From positions 1 through 64,000 of the forward strand of contig NZ_JAFCLG010000028.1 in the NCBI RefSeq assembly GCF_018129685.1: a stretch of 64,000 bases of DNA, read 5' to 3'. A program made the position numbers and the translations under genes. Of this stretch, positions 8,996-17,277 are shown piece after piece. The stretch is from Bradyrhizobium manausense (lineage in GTDB: Bacteria; Pseudomonadota; Alphaproteobacteria; Rhizobiales; Xanthobacteraceae). Under the pieces are notes generated by a model. It ran no database searches, had not been told where the DNA came from, and saw only the letters and a program-made list of their open reading frames with translations. Position 1 is the stretch's first letter; every line of letters starts with the position of its first letter.

Positions 8996-9178
8996 CGTCA
9001 CGTGCGACAAGCTACTTTCGTAACAGCAATGCTGGTTCGTGTCCCATAGCCGACTGGTTTACGGCCAATTGGCCGTGTCCGGTGTTGAAGACTGATCGGG
9101 CTCAGCCTTGGCTTCCGCACGGGCTAATGTAAGGCGCGCCAGGCTCCCAACGACGTCCTGGCAAAAGCCAGGATAATA

Positions 9179-9856
9179 TCAGTTCGAAATCGCGCTCGCC
9201 GCGATGTTCACCGTCAGCGCCAGCAGGGCCGTGTTGTAGATGAACGACACGATGCCGTGCGCGGTGGCGGTGCGGCGGATGGTCTTGTCGGTGATGCCGA
9301 CGTCGGAGACCTGCGCGGTCATGCCGATCACGAACGAGAAATAGACGAAGTCCCAATAGTCGGCGTGGTCTTCCTTGTCGCCGCTGGGAAACTGCAATCC
9401 GCCGACCGGCGCGCGATAATAGTCATGGGCATAGTGCAGCGCGAAAGTGGTGTGTACGGCCGCCCAGGACAGCACGATGGTGGCGATCGCAATGGTCAGC
9501 TCCGCGGCGCCGCGATGGGCGCCGAGCTCGGCGACGATCGCAGCGATGCTCGCGAACGCGCCGATCGCGATCACCAGCAGGATCACGAAGCGACCGTCGT
9601 CCTGCATCGCTGCGCTGCGACGGATGTGCTGGTGGTCGTTGCACAGCATCATCGTGTAGACCAGCACGAGATAGACGGCGATCAGCGCATCCCAGCCGAA
9701 CAACAGCCGCGTCACCAGCCGGTGCGAACCGGGAACGAGCAGGCAGACGAGAATGCCGACCGCAAGCGAGATGAAAGTCCGCGGCCGCGCGTAGATCAGC
9801 CGCATCGGCCGCGACATCTGGCGGAAGCGGGCGAGAACGGGGTCTTCCTTGTCCAT
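9179..9856 (-). CDS. DUF1345 family membrane protein
   Basis: A 225-residue membrane protein with about five or six hydrophobic segments. The conserved stretch HYAHDYYR…GGLQFP followed by DYWDFVYFSFVIGMTAQVSDV is characteristic of DUF1345 proteins. Their function is unknown. Start 9856 (MDKEDPVLARF) is chosen because the longer frame reads through an intergenic repeat. It is transcribed away from a repeat-filled gap and has no obvious operon partner. Confidence 0.82.
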   Translation of the reverse strand: MDKEDPVLARFRQMSRPMRLIYARPRTFISLAVGILVCLLVPGSHRLVTRLLFGWDALIAVYLVLVYTMMLCNDHQHIRRSAAMQDDGRFVILLVIAIGAFASIAAIVAELGAHRGAAELTIAIATIVLSWAAVHTTFALHYAHDYYRAPVGGLQFPSGDKEDHADYWDFVYFSFVIGMTAQVSDVGITDKTIRRTATAHGIVSFIYNTALLALTVNIAASAISN

Positions 9857-9894
9857 GCAGATCGTCCGGTGAGGTCTTAGCCGCATCGTAGGTG

Positions 9895-10024
9895 CGCTCC
9901 CTCCCCCGCTCGCGGGGGAGGGTTGGGGAGAGGGTGTCCCCGCACGCGAGAACCCCCAAGAGGAGAGAACCCTCACCCGCGCCTTCGGCGCGACCTCTCC
10001 CGCAAGCGGGAGAGGTGAGGGAGC
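9895..10024. repeat. Palindromic intergenic repeat (CCTCTCCC / CCCTCACCC type)
   Basis: A compound repeat of two stem-loops: CTCCCCCGCTCGCGGGGGAG at the left, and CGCGCCTTCGGCGCG plus CTCTCCCGCAAGCGGGAGAG at the right, joined by CCCTCACCC. Related copies occur at 33559-33682, 35664-35755 and partly at 12971-13004. It fills the gap between ispA and the DUF1345 gene. Confidence 0.8.
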
Positions 10025-10033
10025 CCGGAGTTG

Positions 10034-10957
10034 CTAGTTTTTCCGCTCGGCGACGAAGTGTGCGGCGGCTTGCAGCACGGCGGCGCGATCGCCGAAGATC
10101 GAGATGGCGTTGTCGGCGCGCGCCAGCAAATCGCGCACGCGCTGCTTGGCGCCTTCGATGCCGAGCTGGGTGACGAAGGTGGTCTTGCCGAGCGCGGCAT
10201 CGGCGCCGGCCGGCTTGCCGAGCGCGGCGGCATCGCCTTCGACATCGAGCAGATCGTCGGCGATCTGGAAGGCCTCACCGAGCGCGCGGCCGTAATCGTC
10301 GAGCGCCTGATATTCCGCCTTCGAGGCCTGGCCGAGGATGGCACCGGCGATGCAGCCAAAGCGCAGCAGCGCGCCGGTCTTCATCTGCTGAATGCGGGCG
10401 ACATCGATCGGCTCGTTGCCGCCGAAGCGGCCTTCGCCGGCGAGATCGAGGATCTGGCCGCCGACCATGCCGCCGATGCCGGCGCAGCGCGCCAGCGCGC
10501 GCGTGAGAAGCAGCCGCACATTGGCGTCGCGATGAATCTCGTCGCGTGTGACGATATCGAAGGCGATCGTCAAAAGACCATCGCCGGCGAGGATCGCGGT
10601 GGCGTCGTCAGTCTGCTTGTGGAGGGTGGGGCGGCCGCGGCGCAGGTCCGAATTGTCCATCGCCGGCAGATCGTCATGGATCAGCGAGTAGCAGTGGATG
10701 CATTCGAGCGCGGCGCCGACGAGCAGGGCGGCTTCGCGGGGAACGCCGAACACGGCTGCGCTTTCCACCACCAGGAACGGCCGCAGACGCTTGCCGCCGT
10801 TGAGGCTCGAATAGCGCATTGCGTCCATCAGCCGCTTGGGGCGGGCGATCTCATCGTGCAGGATGTCGTCCGACAGCAGGCGCCCGAGCAAGGCTTCGGT
10901 GTCATCAGCGGTCTTGTCCAGACGTTTGGCGAAATCGGACGGGGACGTGCCGGTCAT
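10034..10957 (-). CDS. ispA: Polyprenyl synthetase, probable (2E,6E)-farnesyl diphosphate synthase
   Basis: A 307-residue cytoplasmic prenyltransferase that condenses isopentenyl diphosphate with allylic diphosphates. Both aspartate-rich motifs are present: DDLPAMD, with two residues between the first Asp pair and the last Asp as in bacterial FPP synthases, and DDLLDVEGD. GGKRLRPFL, GDGLL and the MKTGALLRFGC region also fit IspA-type enzymes. Length matches the family (about 300). The start MTGTSPSDFAKR (10957) is favoured; an in-frame upstream start at 10978 adds seven residues. The GGPP/FPP distinction is not certain from sequence, but IspA is the best fit. Confidence 0.88.
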   Translation of the reverse strand: MTGTSPSDFAKRLDKTADDTEALLGRLLSDDILHDEIARPKRLMDAMRYSSLNGGKRLRPFLVVESAAVFGVPREAALLVGAALECIHCYSLIHDDLPAMDNSDLRRGRPTLHKQTDDATAILAGDGLLTIAFDIVTRDEIHRDANVRLLLTRALARCAGIGGMVGGQILDLAGEGRFGGNEPIDVARIQQMKTGALLRFGCIAGAILGQASKAEYQALDDYGRALGEAFQIADDLLDVEGDAAALGKPAGADAALGKTTFVTQLGIEGAKQRVRDLLARADNAISIFGDRAAVLQAAAHFVAERKN

Positions 10958-11116
10958 CAAGAAAGGCTCCAGAACCAAAATTCGGCGGACAATCCTTTAT
11001 GCGCCCGCTCCAGTCAATCGTTTGGAAGGCCTAAAAAGTGCTGGAAAAGGCCCGAATTATCACAGACTTAATGCCGGGATCGTGGCCGCGTTTCATTTCC
11101 CGCTGGAAAGGTCGAT

Positions 11117-11791
11117 TTGCGCATCGTCAAAATCCTGCTGGTAGCGCTCGCGGTCGTGGCTCTCGCGCCCTACGTGGTTGCGCCGTTCTACCGCACCGGT
11201 CATCCGGTTTCGACGCTGATGGCCTGGCGCTCGCTGACGGGCGCGCCGATGCACCGGGAATGGATCGATCTGGTCGAGATGTCGCCTTATCTGCCGCGCT
11301 CCGTGGTTGCGGCCGAGGACGCCCATTTCTGCAAGCATCACGGCATCGATTGGGGCGCGCTGCGCGAGGCGATCAACGATGCGCAGGAGGATGGCTCCGC
11401 CTTCCGCGGCGCCTCGACCATCACCCAGCAGGTGGCGAAAAACCTGTTCCTCTGGCAGGGACGGGATTTCGTCCGCAAGGCGCTGGAGTTTCCGTTGGCG
11501 CTCTGGATCGATTTCGTCCTGCCCAAGCACCGGATCCTTGAAATTTACCTGAACATCGCCGAGCTCGGCCCCCAGGGCCAGTTTGGGGCGGAGGCGGGCA
11601 GCGCCTATGCTTTCGGCAAGTCGGCCGCAAACCTCTCCCCCCGGGAGGCGGCCCTTCTGGCTTCGATCCTGCCGAATCCGGTCAAACGCAGTGCCAGGGT
11701 CCCGGGGCCGGGCGTCAGGCGGCTGGCCGGGACCTATGTGGCCAGGGCGCAGGCCTCCTGGCTTTTGACCTGCTGGCGGGACAATCGCTGA
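11117..11791 (+). CDS. mtgA: Monofunctional peptidoglycan transglycosylase
   Basis: A 224-residue single-pass membrane protein of the GT51 family that polymerises lipid II into glycan strands at the inner membrane. A membrane anchor covers residues 4-24. The catalytic Glu67 lies in VVAAEDAHF, followed by RGASTITQQVAKNLFLW and KHRILEIYLNIAELG, the other conserved GT51 motifs, which carry the second catalytic Glu. There is no transpeptidase domain, and length fits MtgA. The start is TTG 11117 preceded by GGAAAGG. The gene is divergent from ispA and upstream of rpmF on the same strand. Confidence 0.93.
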   Translation: MRIVKILLVALAVVALAPYVVAPFYRTGHPVSTLMAWRSLTGAPMHREWIDLVEMSPYLPRSVVAAEDAHFCKHHGIDWGALREAINDAQEDGSAFRGASTITQQVAKNLFLWQGRDFVRKALEFPLALWIDFVLPKHRILEIYLNIAELGPQGQFGAEAGSAYAFGKSAANLSPREAALLASILPNPVKRSARVPGPGVRRLAGTYVARAQASWLLTCWRDNR

Positions 11792-11958
11792 TTTCGGGCC
11801 CTTTTCGGGCGTATTTTCCGGTCCAAGAGCCTAGCTTTACGGCCAACCTTCCTCTATAAGCCCGGCCTTGATCGGCATTCAGCTCGCCTCGTATTGCGGG
11901 TGCTGAGCCGTCCCTTGCGGACGATGCCTGGAAACACCAATCCCTAGAGGATAGCGAA

Positions 11959-12141
11959 ATGGCCGTTCCGAGAAGAAAAACCTCGCCGTCGCGTCGTGGC
12001 ATGCGCCGCTCGGCAGATGCCATCAAGAAGCCGACTTATGTGGAAGACAAGGACTCTGGTGAGCTCCGTCGTCCGCATCATCTCGATCTCAAGACCGGCA
12101 TGTACAAGGGCCGTCAGGTCCTGAAGAAGAAAGAGTCCTGA
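11959..12141 (+). CDS. rpmF: 50S ribosomal protein L32
   Basis: A 60-residue basic ribosomal protein beginning MAVPRRKTSPSRRGMRRS, the standard L32 N-terminus, and ending VLKKKES. It lacks the C-terminal zinc-binding cysteines of some L32 proteins, as usual for alphaproteobacteria. An AGAGGA ribosome binding site precedes the ATG. A short inverted repeat (AAGAGTC, loop CTGAA, GACTCTT) spans the stop codon at 12131-12149, but no T-run follows. Confidence 0.97.
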   Translation: MAVPRRKTSPSRRGMRRSADAIKKPTYVEDKDSGELRRPHHLDLKTGMYKGRQVLKKKES

Positions 12142-12294
12142 AGACTCTTCTCAGGCGGAGTTATCCTCAATCAGGATGACGTGACCTGCCTGATTTCGGC
12201 CAATCCATGAGATATGACAATGACGGCGGCGGAGCGAATGCTTCGCCGCTGCATTGTTCTGTCTGGATATCTTGATCGAGAAGGCATTTCGCCG

Positions 12295-12939
12295 ATGGTT
12301 GGTTTCCCGCTGCTCCTGATTCCGCTCGCGGTCTACAACATCATCGCCTTCCTGATGCCCAGCGTGTCCTTCTCGGACGTGCTGTTCAAGGTGCCGATGA
12401 TCACGGGCGAGGCCTGGCCGGTCACGCTCTCCGATCTGCTGCTGGCGCTCGGCGTGCTGTTGCTGCTGCTCGAAGTGGTCAAGGGCGCACGGCCCGGCGC
12501 GAAATTCCTGATGGATCATCTGCTGTCGCTGATCATCTTCGGCGCGGCCGCCGCCGAATTCGTGATGTGGCCCAAATTCGGCAACTCCACCTACTTCCTG
12601 CTGGTGCTGCTTTCGATGGCCGATTTCCTCGGTGGCATCGCCCAGCGCACGCGCCGGCGCATCGCCTATGTGGCCGCAGAGACCGTGACGGTGCCGCGCA
12701 AGGCCAAGCGACGGTCCGAGCCGCCGGCGGATGAAACCGCATCCGAACCCAAGTTCGAACCGGTGCCCACACCACAGCCTGCACCCGTCCCGCCCGCGCC
12801 CTCGGCGCAGTCGGTCGCGGAATCCATTTTGATGGATCACCCCGCGCCAAAGCCTGTCATCGCGCCGTCGCCGGAAATTCCCTCGCCGCATTTGCAGCCG
12901 GGTAACGGCACGCCGGCCGCGCCCGAAGAGCCGCGCTAA
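12295..12939 (+). CDS. Hypothetical membrane protein with Pro-rich tail
   Basis: A 214-residue protein with about four hydrophobic segments in the first 120 residues (LLLIPLAVYNIIAFLM, LSDLLLALGVLLLLLEVV, LLSLIIFGAAAAEFVMW, FLLVLLSMADFLGG), then a basic stretch RRRIAYV and a Pro/Ala-rich cytoplasmic tail. It is recognisable as a conserved alphaproteobacterial protein, but I know no function. I prefer ATG 12295 because GAGAAGG precedes it at suitable distance; an in-frame ATG at 12214 would add 27 residues. Confidence 0.65.
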   Translation: MVGFPLLLIPLAVYNIIAFLMPSVSFSDVLFKVPMITGEAWPVTLSDLLLALGVLLLLLEVVKGARPGAKFLMDHLLSLIIFGAAAAEFVMWPKFGNSTYFLLVLLSMADFLGGIAQRTRRRIAYVAAETVTVPRKAKRRSEPPADETASEPKFEPVPTPQPAPVPPAPSAQSVAESILMDHPAPKPVIAPSPEIPSPHLQPGNGTPAAPEEPR

Positions 12940-12970
12940 GCGGCTTGCATCTGCGGCCGCACGGCCGGTG

Positions 12971-13004
12971 CGCTCCCTCGCCCCGCACGCGGGGAGAGGC
13001 GAGG
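12971..13004. repeat. Partial palindromic repeat
   Basis: GCTCCCTCGCCCCGCACGCG followed by GGGAGAGGCGAGG is a single stem-loop related to the left arm of the element at 9895-10024. It sits downstream of the membrane-protein gene and could act as a transcript end, although no T-run follows. Confidence 0.5.
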
Positions 13005-13030
13005 ACTGCCTCACGTCGTGTCTTGAATGG

Positions 13031-13291
13031 TCAAGCCACCTGCCGCGTGCGCGAGGTGACGCTGGGAAGCGGGCGCTTGCTGCCATAGGCCATGCGCGCG
13101 TCCTCGGACGAGCCGCGGCGCAGCCGGCTCGCCTGGGGCAGGTGCTCGGCATTGGCGATCAGCTGGGTGACGAAGCTGGGATCGGGGCGCGTCAAAGGCA
13201 TCTTGCGGACCAGCTGTAAAACCGGCGTCAGCGGGACCAGCGCGGTACTGGCTTCCCGCGTTGTGTCTTCGATCTGGTCCACATTCACCAT
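13031..13291 (-). CDS. Small conserved-looking hypothetical protein
   Basis: An 86-residue soluble protein with core PLTRPDPSFVTQLIANAEHL and a basic C-terminal half (RLRRGSSEDARMAYGSKR). It has no signal peptide, Cys pair or membrane segment. The pattern resembles small hypothetical proteins of rhizobia that I cannot assign. It is divergent from the GGDEF/EAL gene. The ribosome binding site is weak (GGTGATG). Confidence 0.55.
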   Translation of the reverse strand: MVNVDQIEDTTREASTALVPLTPVLQLVRKMPLTRPDPSFVTQLIANAEHLPQASRLRRGSSEDARMAYGSKRPLPSVTSRTRQVA

Positions 13292-13467
13292 CGCATCACC
13301 GCTGATCCGGTTGACTGGCGCGTTTTGGGACGCTGGCGCCGGTGCATGTGATGGTCTCGCAAGGCCTATGCCGGCCGAGCCTATTCCGTTCCAGGGGGCT
13401 CGGGAACGTGGTTTCCAAATTGTTTATGAACTTTGCCTAGGGTCGGAGGCGAATCTGGCCGTATTCT

Positions 13468-15204
13468 GTGCCGGCTCAGGACTCCCCGCTGTCCCGAAAC
13501 GAGGCGCTTTTGACCCCAGCATTGCCGCAAGCCTCCGAGATCCTGGCCGCCCTCGGCCAGGCCGTCTTCGTTTGGGATATCGCCAGCGACGCCATTGTCT
13601 GGGGCGAGCAGGCCAGCGCCATCTTTCCCGGCATTCCCGCCGAGCGGCTTGCGACCGGTGCCGAGTTCGCCAAGCTGATCGAGCCGGCGCAAGGCTTGCG
13701 GACCGCCGCGCTGGCCCAGACCTCCGCCGTGCACGGTGCCGACGGCACGCCCTACCGGGTCGAATATGGCGTGCGCCTGAGTGCGTCCGACCCCGTGGTC
13801 TGGATCGAGGAGACCGGCCGCTGGTTCGCCGGCGCCGACGGCCGCCCGATGCGCGCGATCGGCTCCGTCCGCATCAACAATGAGCGGCACGCGCGCGACG
13901 AGGAGCTGACCAAGCTTGCCCGGCTCGATCCGCTCACCGGCGAGCTCAACCGCTCACATCTGGTCGCGGCGCTGGCCGAAGCGATCGAGGAGACCACCCG
14001 CTTCCGCTCGACCGCAGCGTTCATGCTGGTCGGCATCGATCATCTCGCCCGCGTCAACGACGCCTTCGGCTTCGACGTTGCCGACGCCGTGATCCTCGAC
14101 GTCGCCAAGCGGATTCGCGCTCGCCTGCGCGGCGGTGACGTGCTCGGCCGCTTCTCCGGCAACAAGTTCGGTCTCATCCTGAAGAACTGCACCGTCGACG
14201 ACATGAACGTTGCCGCGGAGCGCTTCCTCGCCGGCGTCCGTGACGAGGTGGTGCCGACCAGATCCGGCCCGGTCTCGGTCACCGTCTCGATCGGTGCAGT
14301 CAGCCTGCCGCGCTATGCCCGCAATGCCGACGAGGCGATCAACCGTGCCCACGAGACGCTGGATGCCGCCAAGCGCCGGCGCGCCGGCGCGTTCGCCGCA
14401 TGGCGTCCGGATGCGACCCGCGACGCGCAGCGCCGCGTCAATATCCGCGTCACCGACGAGATCGTCACCGCGTTGAACGAGCGCCGCATCAGGCTCGCCT
14501 ACGAGCCGGTGGTGTCGGTTGCCACGCGCGAGGGCGCGTTCCACGAGTGCCTGGTGCGGATGGATCAGGGCGATGGCCAGGTGTTGCTCGCGCCCGACAT
14601 CGTGCCGGTCGCCGAGCGGCTCGGCCTCATCCGTCTGGTCGATCATCGCGTGCTCGAGCTCGTGGTCGCCGAACTCGCCTCTGCGCCCGACATCCGCCTC
14701 AGCCTCAACATCTCGCCGGATACGACGATGGATCCCGATTGGTGGGCGGGAATCGAGTCGCTGATGCGCGCCCATCCGGGCGTTGCCGAGCGACTGATCG
14801 TGGAGATCACGGAAACCGTCGCGATCCAGGACATCGACGACGTTCGCGGCTTTGTCACACGCTTGAAGAATTTCGGCAGCCGCATCGCCATCGACGATTT
14901 CGGCGCCGGCTACACCTCGTTCCGCAACCTGCGCAAGCTCGGTGTCGACATCGTCAAGATCGACGGCGCCTTCGTGCAGAACATCACCCATTCCGCCGAC
15001 GACCGCGCCTTCGTGCAGACCCTGATCGATCTCGCCCGCCGCCTCGACATCAAGACCGTCGCCGAATGGGTGCAGGACGAGGACGCCGCCAGCATGCTGC
15101 GCGACTGGGGTTGCGACTACATCCAGGGCCGCCTGATCGGCCTCGCGTCGGCCGAACGCCCGTGGGCCTCGGCGCCGGACAACGTGCTGCCTGCGGCAAG
15201 CTGA
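13468..15204 (+). CDS. PAS-GGDEF-EAL protein with degenerate GGDEF; putative c-di-GMP phosphodiesterase
   Basis: A 578-residue protein with a PAS-like sensor at about 25-135, a GGDEF domain at about 150-310 and an EAL domain at about 325-560. The cyclase signature is degenerate: Ser230-Gly-Asn-Lys-Phe234 replaces GGDEF, so diguanylate cyclase activity is unlikely. The EAL catalytic set looks complete: Glu360 (ECL), Asn414, Glu446, Asp476/Asp477 in IDDFGAG, Lys497, Glu533 and Gln552. The inferred role is c-di-GMP hydrolysis, perhaps allosterically set by GTP on the GGDEF domain. No membrane segments are seen. The start is GTG 13468; TTG 13510 is an alternative. Confidence 0.9.
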   Translation: MPAQDSPLSRNEALLTPALPQASEILAALGQAVFVWDIASDAIVWGEQASAIFPGIPAERLATGAEFAKLIEPAQGLRTAALAQTSAVHGADGTPYRVEYGVRLSASDPVVWIEETGRWFAGADGRPMRAIGSVRINNERHARDEELTKLARLDPLTGELNRSHLVAALAEAIEETTRFRSTAAFMLVGIDHLARVNDAFGFDVADAVILDVAKRIRARLRGGDVLGRFSGNKFGLILKNCTVDDMNVAAERFLAGVRDEVVPTRSGPVSVTVSIGAVSLPRYARNADEAINRAHETLDAAKRRRAGAFAAWRPDATRDAQRRVNIRVTDEIVTALNERRIRLAYEPVVSVATREGAFHECLVRMDQGDGQVLLAPDIVPVAERLGLIRLVDHRVLELVVAELASAPDIRLSLNISPDTTMDPDWWAGIESLMRAHPGVAERLIVEITETVAIQDIDDVRGFVTRLKNFGSRIAIDDFGAGYTSFRNLRKLGVDIVKIDGAFVQNITHSADDRAFVQTLIDLARRLDIKTVAEWVQDEDAASMLRDWGCDYIQGRLIGLASAERPWASAPDNVLPAAS

Positions 15205-15345
15205 GGCATCGCAAATGGAGATCGGGGGCGCGCCGCGAGCGCCGCGATTTTCCCTTTGAAATCAACGGCGTTCTACTGTGCATGGGGTTGTTTTCGCGAC
15301 CCCCGCGAGGAGATCGGGCCGAAGGAGCGCGCCGGGCCCGCGCCT

Positions 15346-16221
15346 TCACGGCCCGTACAGCACGAGCTCCGTATCCGTGAGATCGCCCAGATGCGGCCGA
15401 TGCGGGCCCTTGAAATATTTGCGGCCGCGGCGCTCGGTATAAACACCGACGAGGCCGGGGATGGGCTCGTTGGAATCAACGATCACCGAGATCTTGCCGA
15501 GGCGCAGCAACAGGCGGCCGATGCGACCGGCGCAGGCGACATATTCGGCGGCGCTGCGGCAGTAGATCAGCTGCATCGCCGGCGGTGCGATGAAACCCCG
15601 GCGGATGCGCACCGGTTGCAGGATGAAGGGAAAGACGCCCTTCGGCGTGCGACAAACCAGGCTGAGGCAATTGTAGCGCGCGTGCCGCGTCAGCAGCTCG
15701 GTCTCCGCCTCGGACAGGCCATCGATCGTTTTCGTGTGCTGGGAAATGACCTCGATCCTGCTCCAGCGCGGCGCGCGCGACAGCGCCGGGACCGAGAAGA
15801 ACAGGCCACGGCAATAGGCACGAAAGCCCTGCGTCTCGATGATCGGCCAGGTCCAGATCGCCGGGCTGATGTTGAGATAGGTCACGTGCTTATGGCGCTG
15901 CGCGATCTTGGTCAGCAGTGGCGCGTAATTGCGGTAAGCGGGCTCGACATACCAGCTCGAGAGGTTGCACTGGATGGCGGTTTCCTCGCCATCCTTGCGC
16001 GTGGTGTAGATGAGCAAGAGCACGCCGACGGGTTCGCCGTCATTGTCGAGCATGTAGCCGAAGCGCGGATAGCCCTCCGGCACCGGCCGGAAAGCCTGCC
16101 GGCGCAGGCCCTGGATCCAATAGTTGCGCGACCGGCCGACGAAGCCGCGCGTCAGCAAGTCCGCGATGGCTTCAACATCGGACTCGGTAATCTCGTGACA
16201 TCGGACCTTGGTATGGATCAC
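15346..16221 (-). CDS. GNAT-like acyltransferase of the aa:CP ligase cluster
   Basis: A 291-residue soluble protein with a GNAT-type fold in its N-terminal half: ITESDVEAIADLL at the start, then GYMLDNDGEPVGVLLLIYT and SSWYVEPAYRNYAPLL, the usual strand-4/acyl-CoA-binding region. The second half is not recognised. It is the third gene of a minus-strand operon behind the flavoprotein and aa:CP ligase genes (36 bases after the ligase). In B. japonicum I recall the ligase being neighboured by acyltransferase, dehydrogenase and carrier-protein genes. Inferred role: transfer of the aminoacyl or modified group from the carrier to an unknown acceptor. The start is GTG. Confidence 0.75.
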   Translation of the reverse strand: MIHTKVRCHEITESDVEAIADLLTRGFVGRSRNYWIQGLRRQAFRPVPEGYPRFGYMLDNDGEPVGVLLLIYTTRKDGEETAIQCNLSSWYVEPAYRNYAPLLTKIAQRHKHVTYLNISPAIWTWPIIETQGFRAYCRGLFFSVPALSRAPRWSRIEVISQHTKTIDGLSEAETELLTRHARYNCLSLVCRTPKGVFPFILQPVRIRRGFIAPPAMQLIYCRSAAEYVACAGRIGRLLLRLGKISVIVDSNEPIPGLVGVYTERRGRKYFKGPHRPHLGDLTDTELVLYGP

Positions 16222-16257
16222 GCTCGTCTTGCCTGTAGAAATGATCAGCCTCGTGTC

Positions 16258-17238
16258 TTAGCGCCAGCCTTCGCCGTGAGCGTCGGCCGCGACGTGCGGC
16301 TGGAGGCCCAGCATGTCCCGCACCTTGGCGGGCCAGGCGGAGAGATCGGTGCCGTGAGTGTGGAACATCGCGACCGCCAGCCGATCCATGCCGAAGGCGA
16401 CGCAGCCGGTGTGGGCGGGCTCGCCATTGGCGTCCTGGATGCCCCAGGTCGTGCCGAAATGTTCGCGGTGATAGTTGAAGCTCATGCAGGCCGTCGGCTG
16501 CTGTTCCGAACGCAGCGGGATCAGGAGCTCGAACTTCAGCTGCTGCTGCTTCTGGCTCACCGCCTTCATCTGACCGACGCGGCCGAAGAAGGGATCGCTG
16601 GCATAGTCGACGCGGAAGGTCAGGCCGAGATCGGTGGCGATCGCCTGGGCCCGCACCATCCAGCGCTCGCGAAAATCGGCGACGTCGTCGGGCGTGCCGA
16701 TGCAGACATATTCGCGCATGCGGAACGATTGCAGCCTGTCGAGGTGCTTCGACGGCTCGCGGCGGAAGCAGTCGGCGGCGACGTCGAAGCGCAGGCCGCC
16801 CTTCGGCAGAGGTCCGCGGCTCGCCGCGATCGGATAGACCGGGTAGCAGGCGGCCGGTGACAGCACGAGATCGGCCGGCGAAAGTGACGTGGTCCAGTCG
16901 CCGCCGGCATCGAAACGGCTCACCGCCGCGTTGATCTCGCGTTCGGTACCATGCAGCCCGCAGACGCAACCGAGCAGGTTCGGAAAGCTCTTGAGATAGC
17001 CGGACTTCTCCAGCTGGGCGCGGCTCATCACCGGTGGGAAGCGCATCGCCTCGGTGCCGGCCTCGCGGTGGCTGGTGATCAGCGCGGCGAGCTTCTCCAC
17101 GACGCCCTCATAGAGCGCGGTGCGCGCATAGACGCCGTCGGCGCCCATGCGATGAAACAGCTTGTCGGCGAGATGATCGAGCGGATCCGCGATCTCAGGC
17201 GCGGTCTCGGGCGAATCGGGGAGGACGGCAATGTTCAT
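16258..17238 (-). CDS. Amino acid:[carrier protein] ligase (SerRS-like)
   Basis: A 326-residue class II aminoacyl-tRNA-synthetase homologue without a tRNA-binding domain. It activates a small amino acid with ATP and loads it on the phosphopantetheine arm of a carrier protein. Zinc ligands typical of the atypical SerRS core are at Cys131, Glu176 (in FRMREYV) and Cys279. Class II motif 2 is FRREPSKH (158-165) and motif 3 is GMDRLAVAMF (from 283). These positions agree with those I recall for the characterised B. japonicum glycine:CP ligase. It lies between the flavoprotein and acyltransferase genes, with the carrier gene divergent upstream. Glycine or alanine specificity is inferred by homology. 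Confidence 0.92.
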   Translation of the reverse strand: MNIAVLPDSPETAPEIADPLDHLADKLFHRMGADGVYARTALYEGVVEKLAALITSHREAGTEAMRFPPVMSRAQLEKSGYLKSFPNLLGCVCGLHGTEREINAAVSRFDAGGDWTTSLSPADLVLSPAACYPVYPIAASRGPLPKGGLRFDVAADCFRREPSKHLDRLQSFRMREYVCIGTPDDVADFRERWMVRAQAIATDLGLTFRVDYASDPFFGRVGQMKAVSQKQQQLKFELLIPLRSEQQPTACMSFNYHREHFGTTWGIQDANGEPAHTGCVAFGMDRLAVAMFHTHGTDLSAWPAKVRDMLGLQPHVAADAHGEGWR

Positions 17239-17277
17239 GGTCCGATGTCCTGCTATTTCAAAATTGTTCTTGTTGAT

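Noticed and set aside
12131..12149. Terminator overlapping the end of rpmF
   Set aside because: The 7-base stem spans the stop codon and no T-run follows, so it is noted only within the gene entry.
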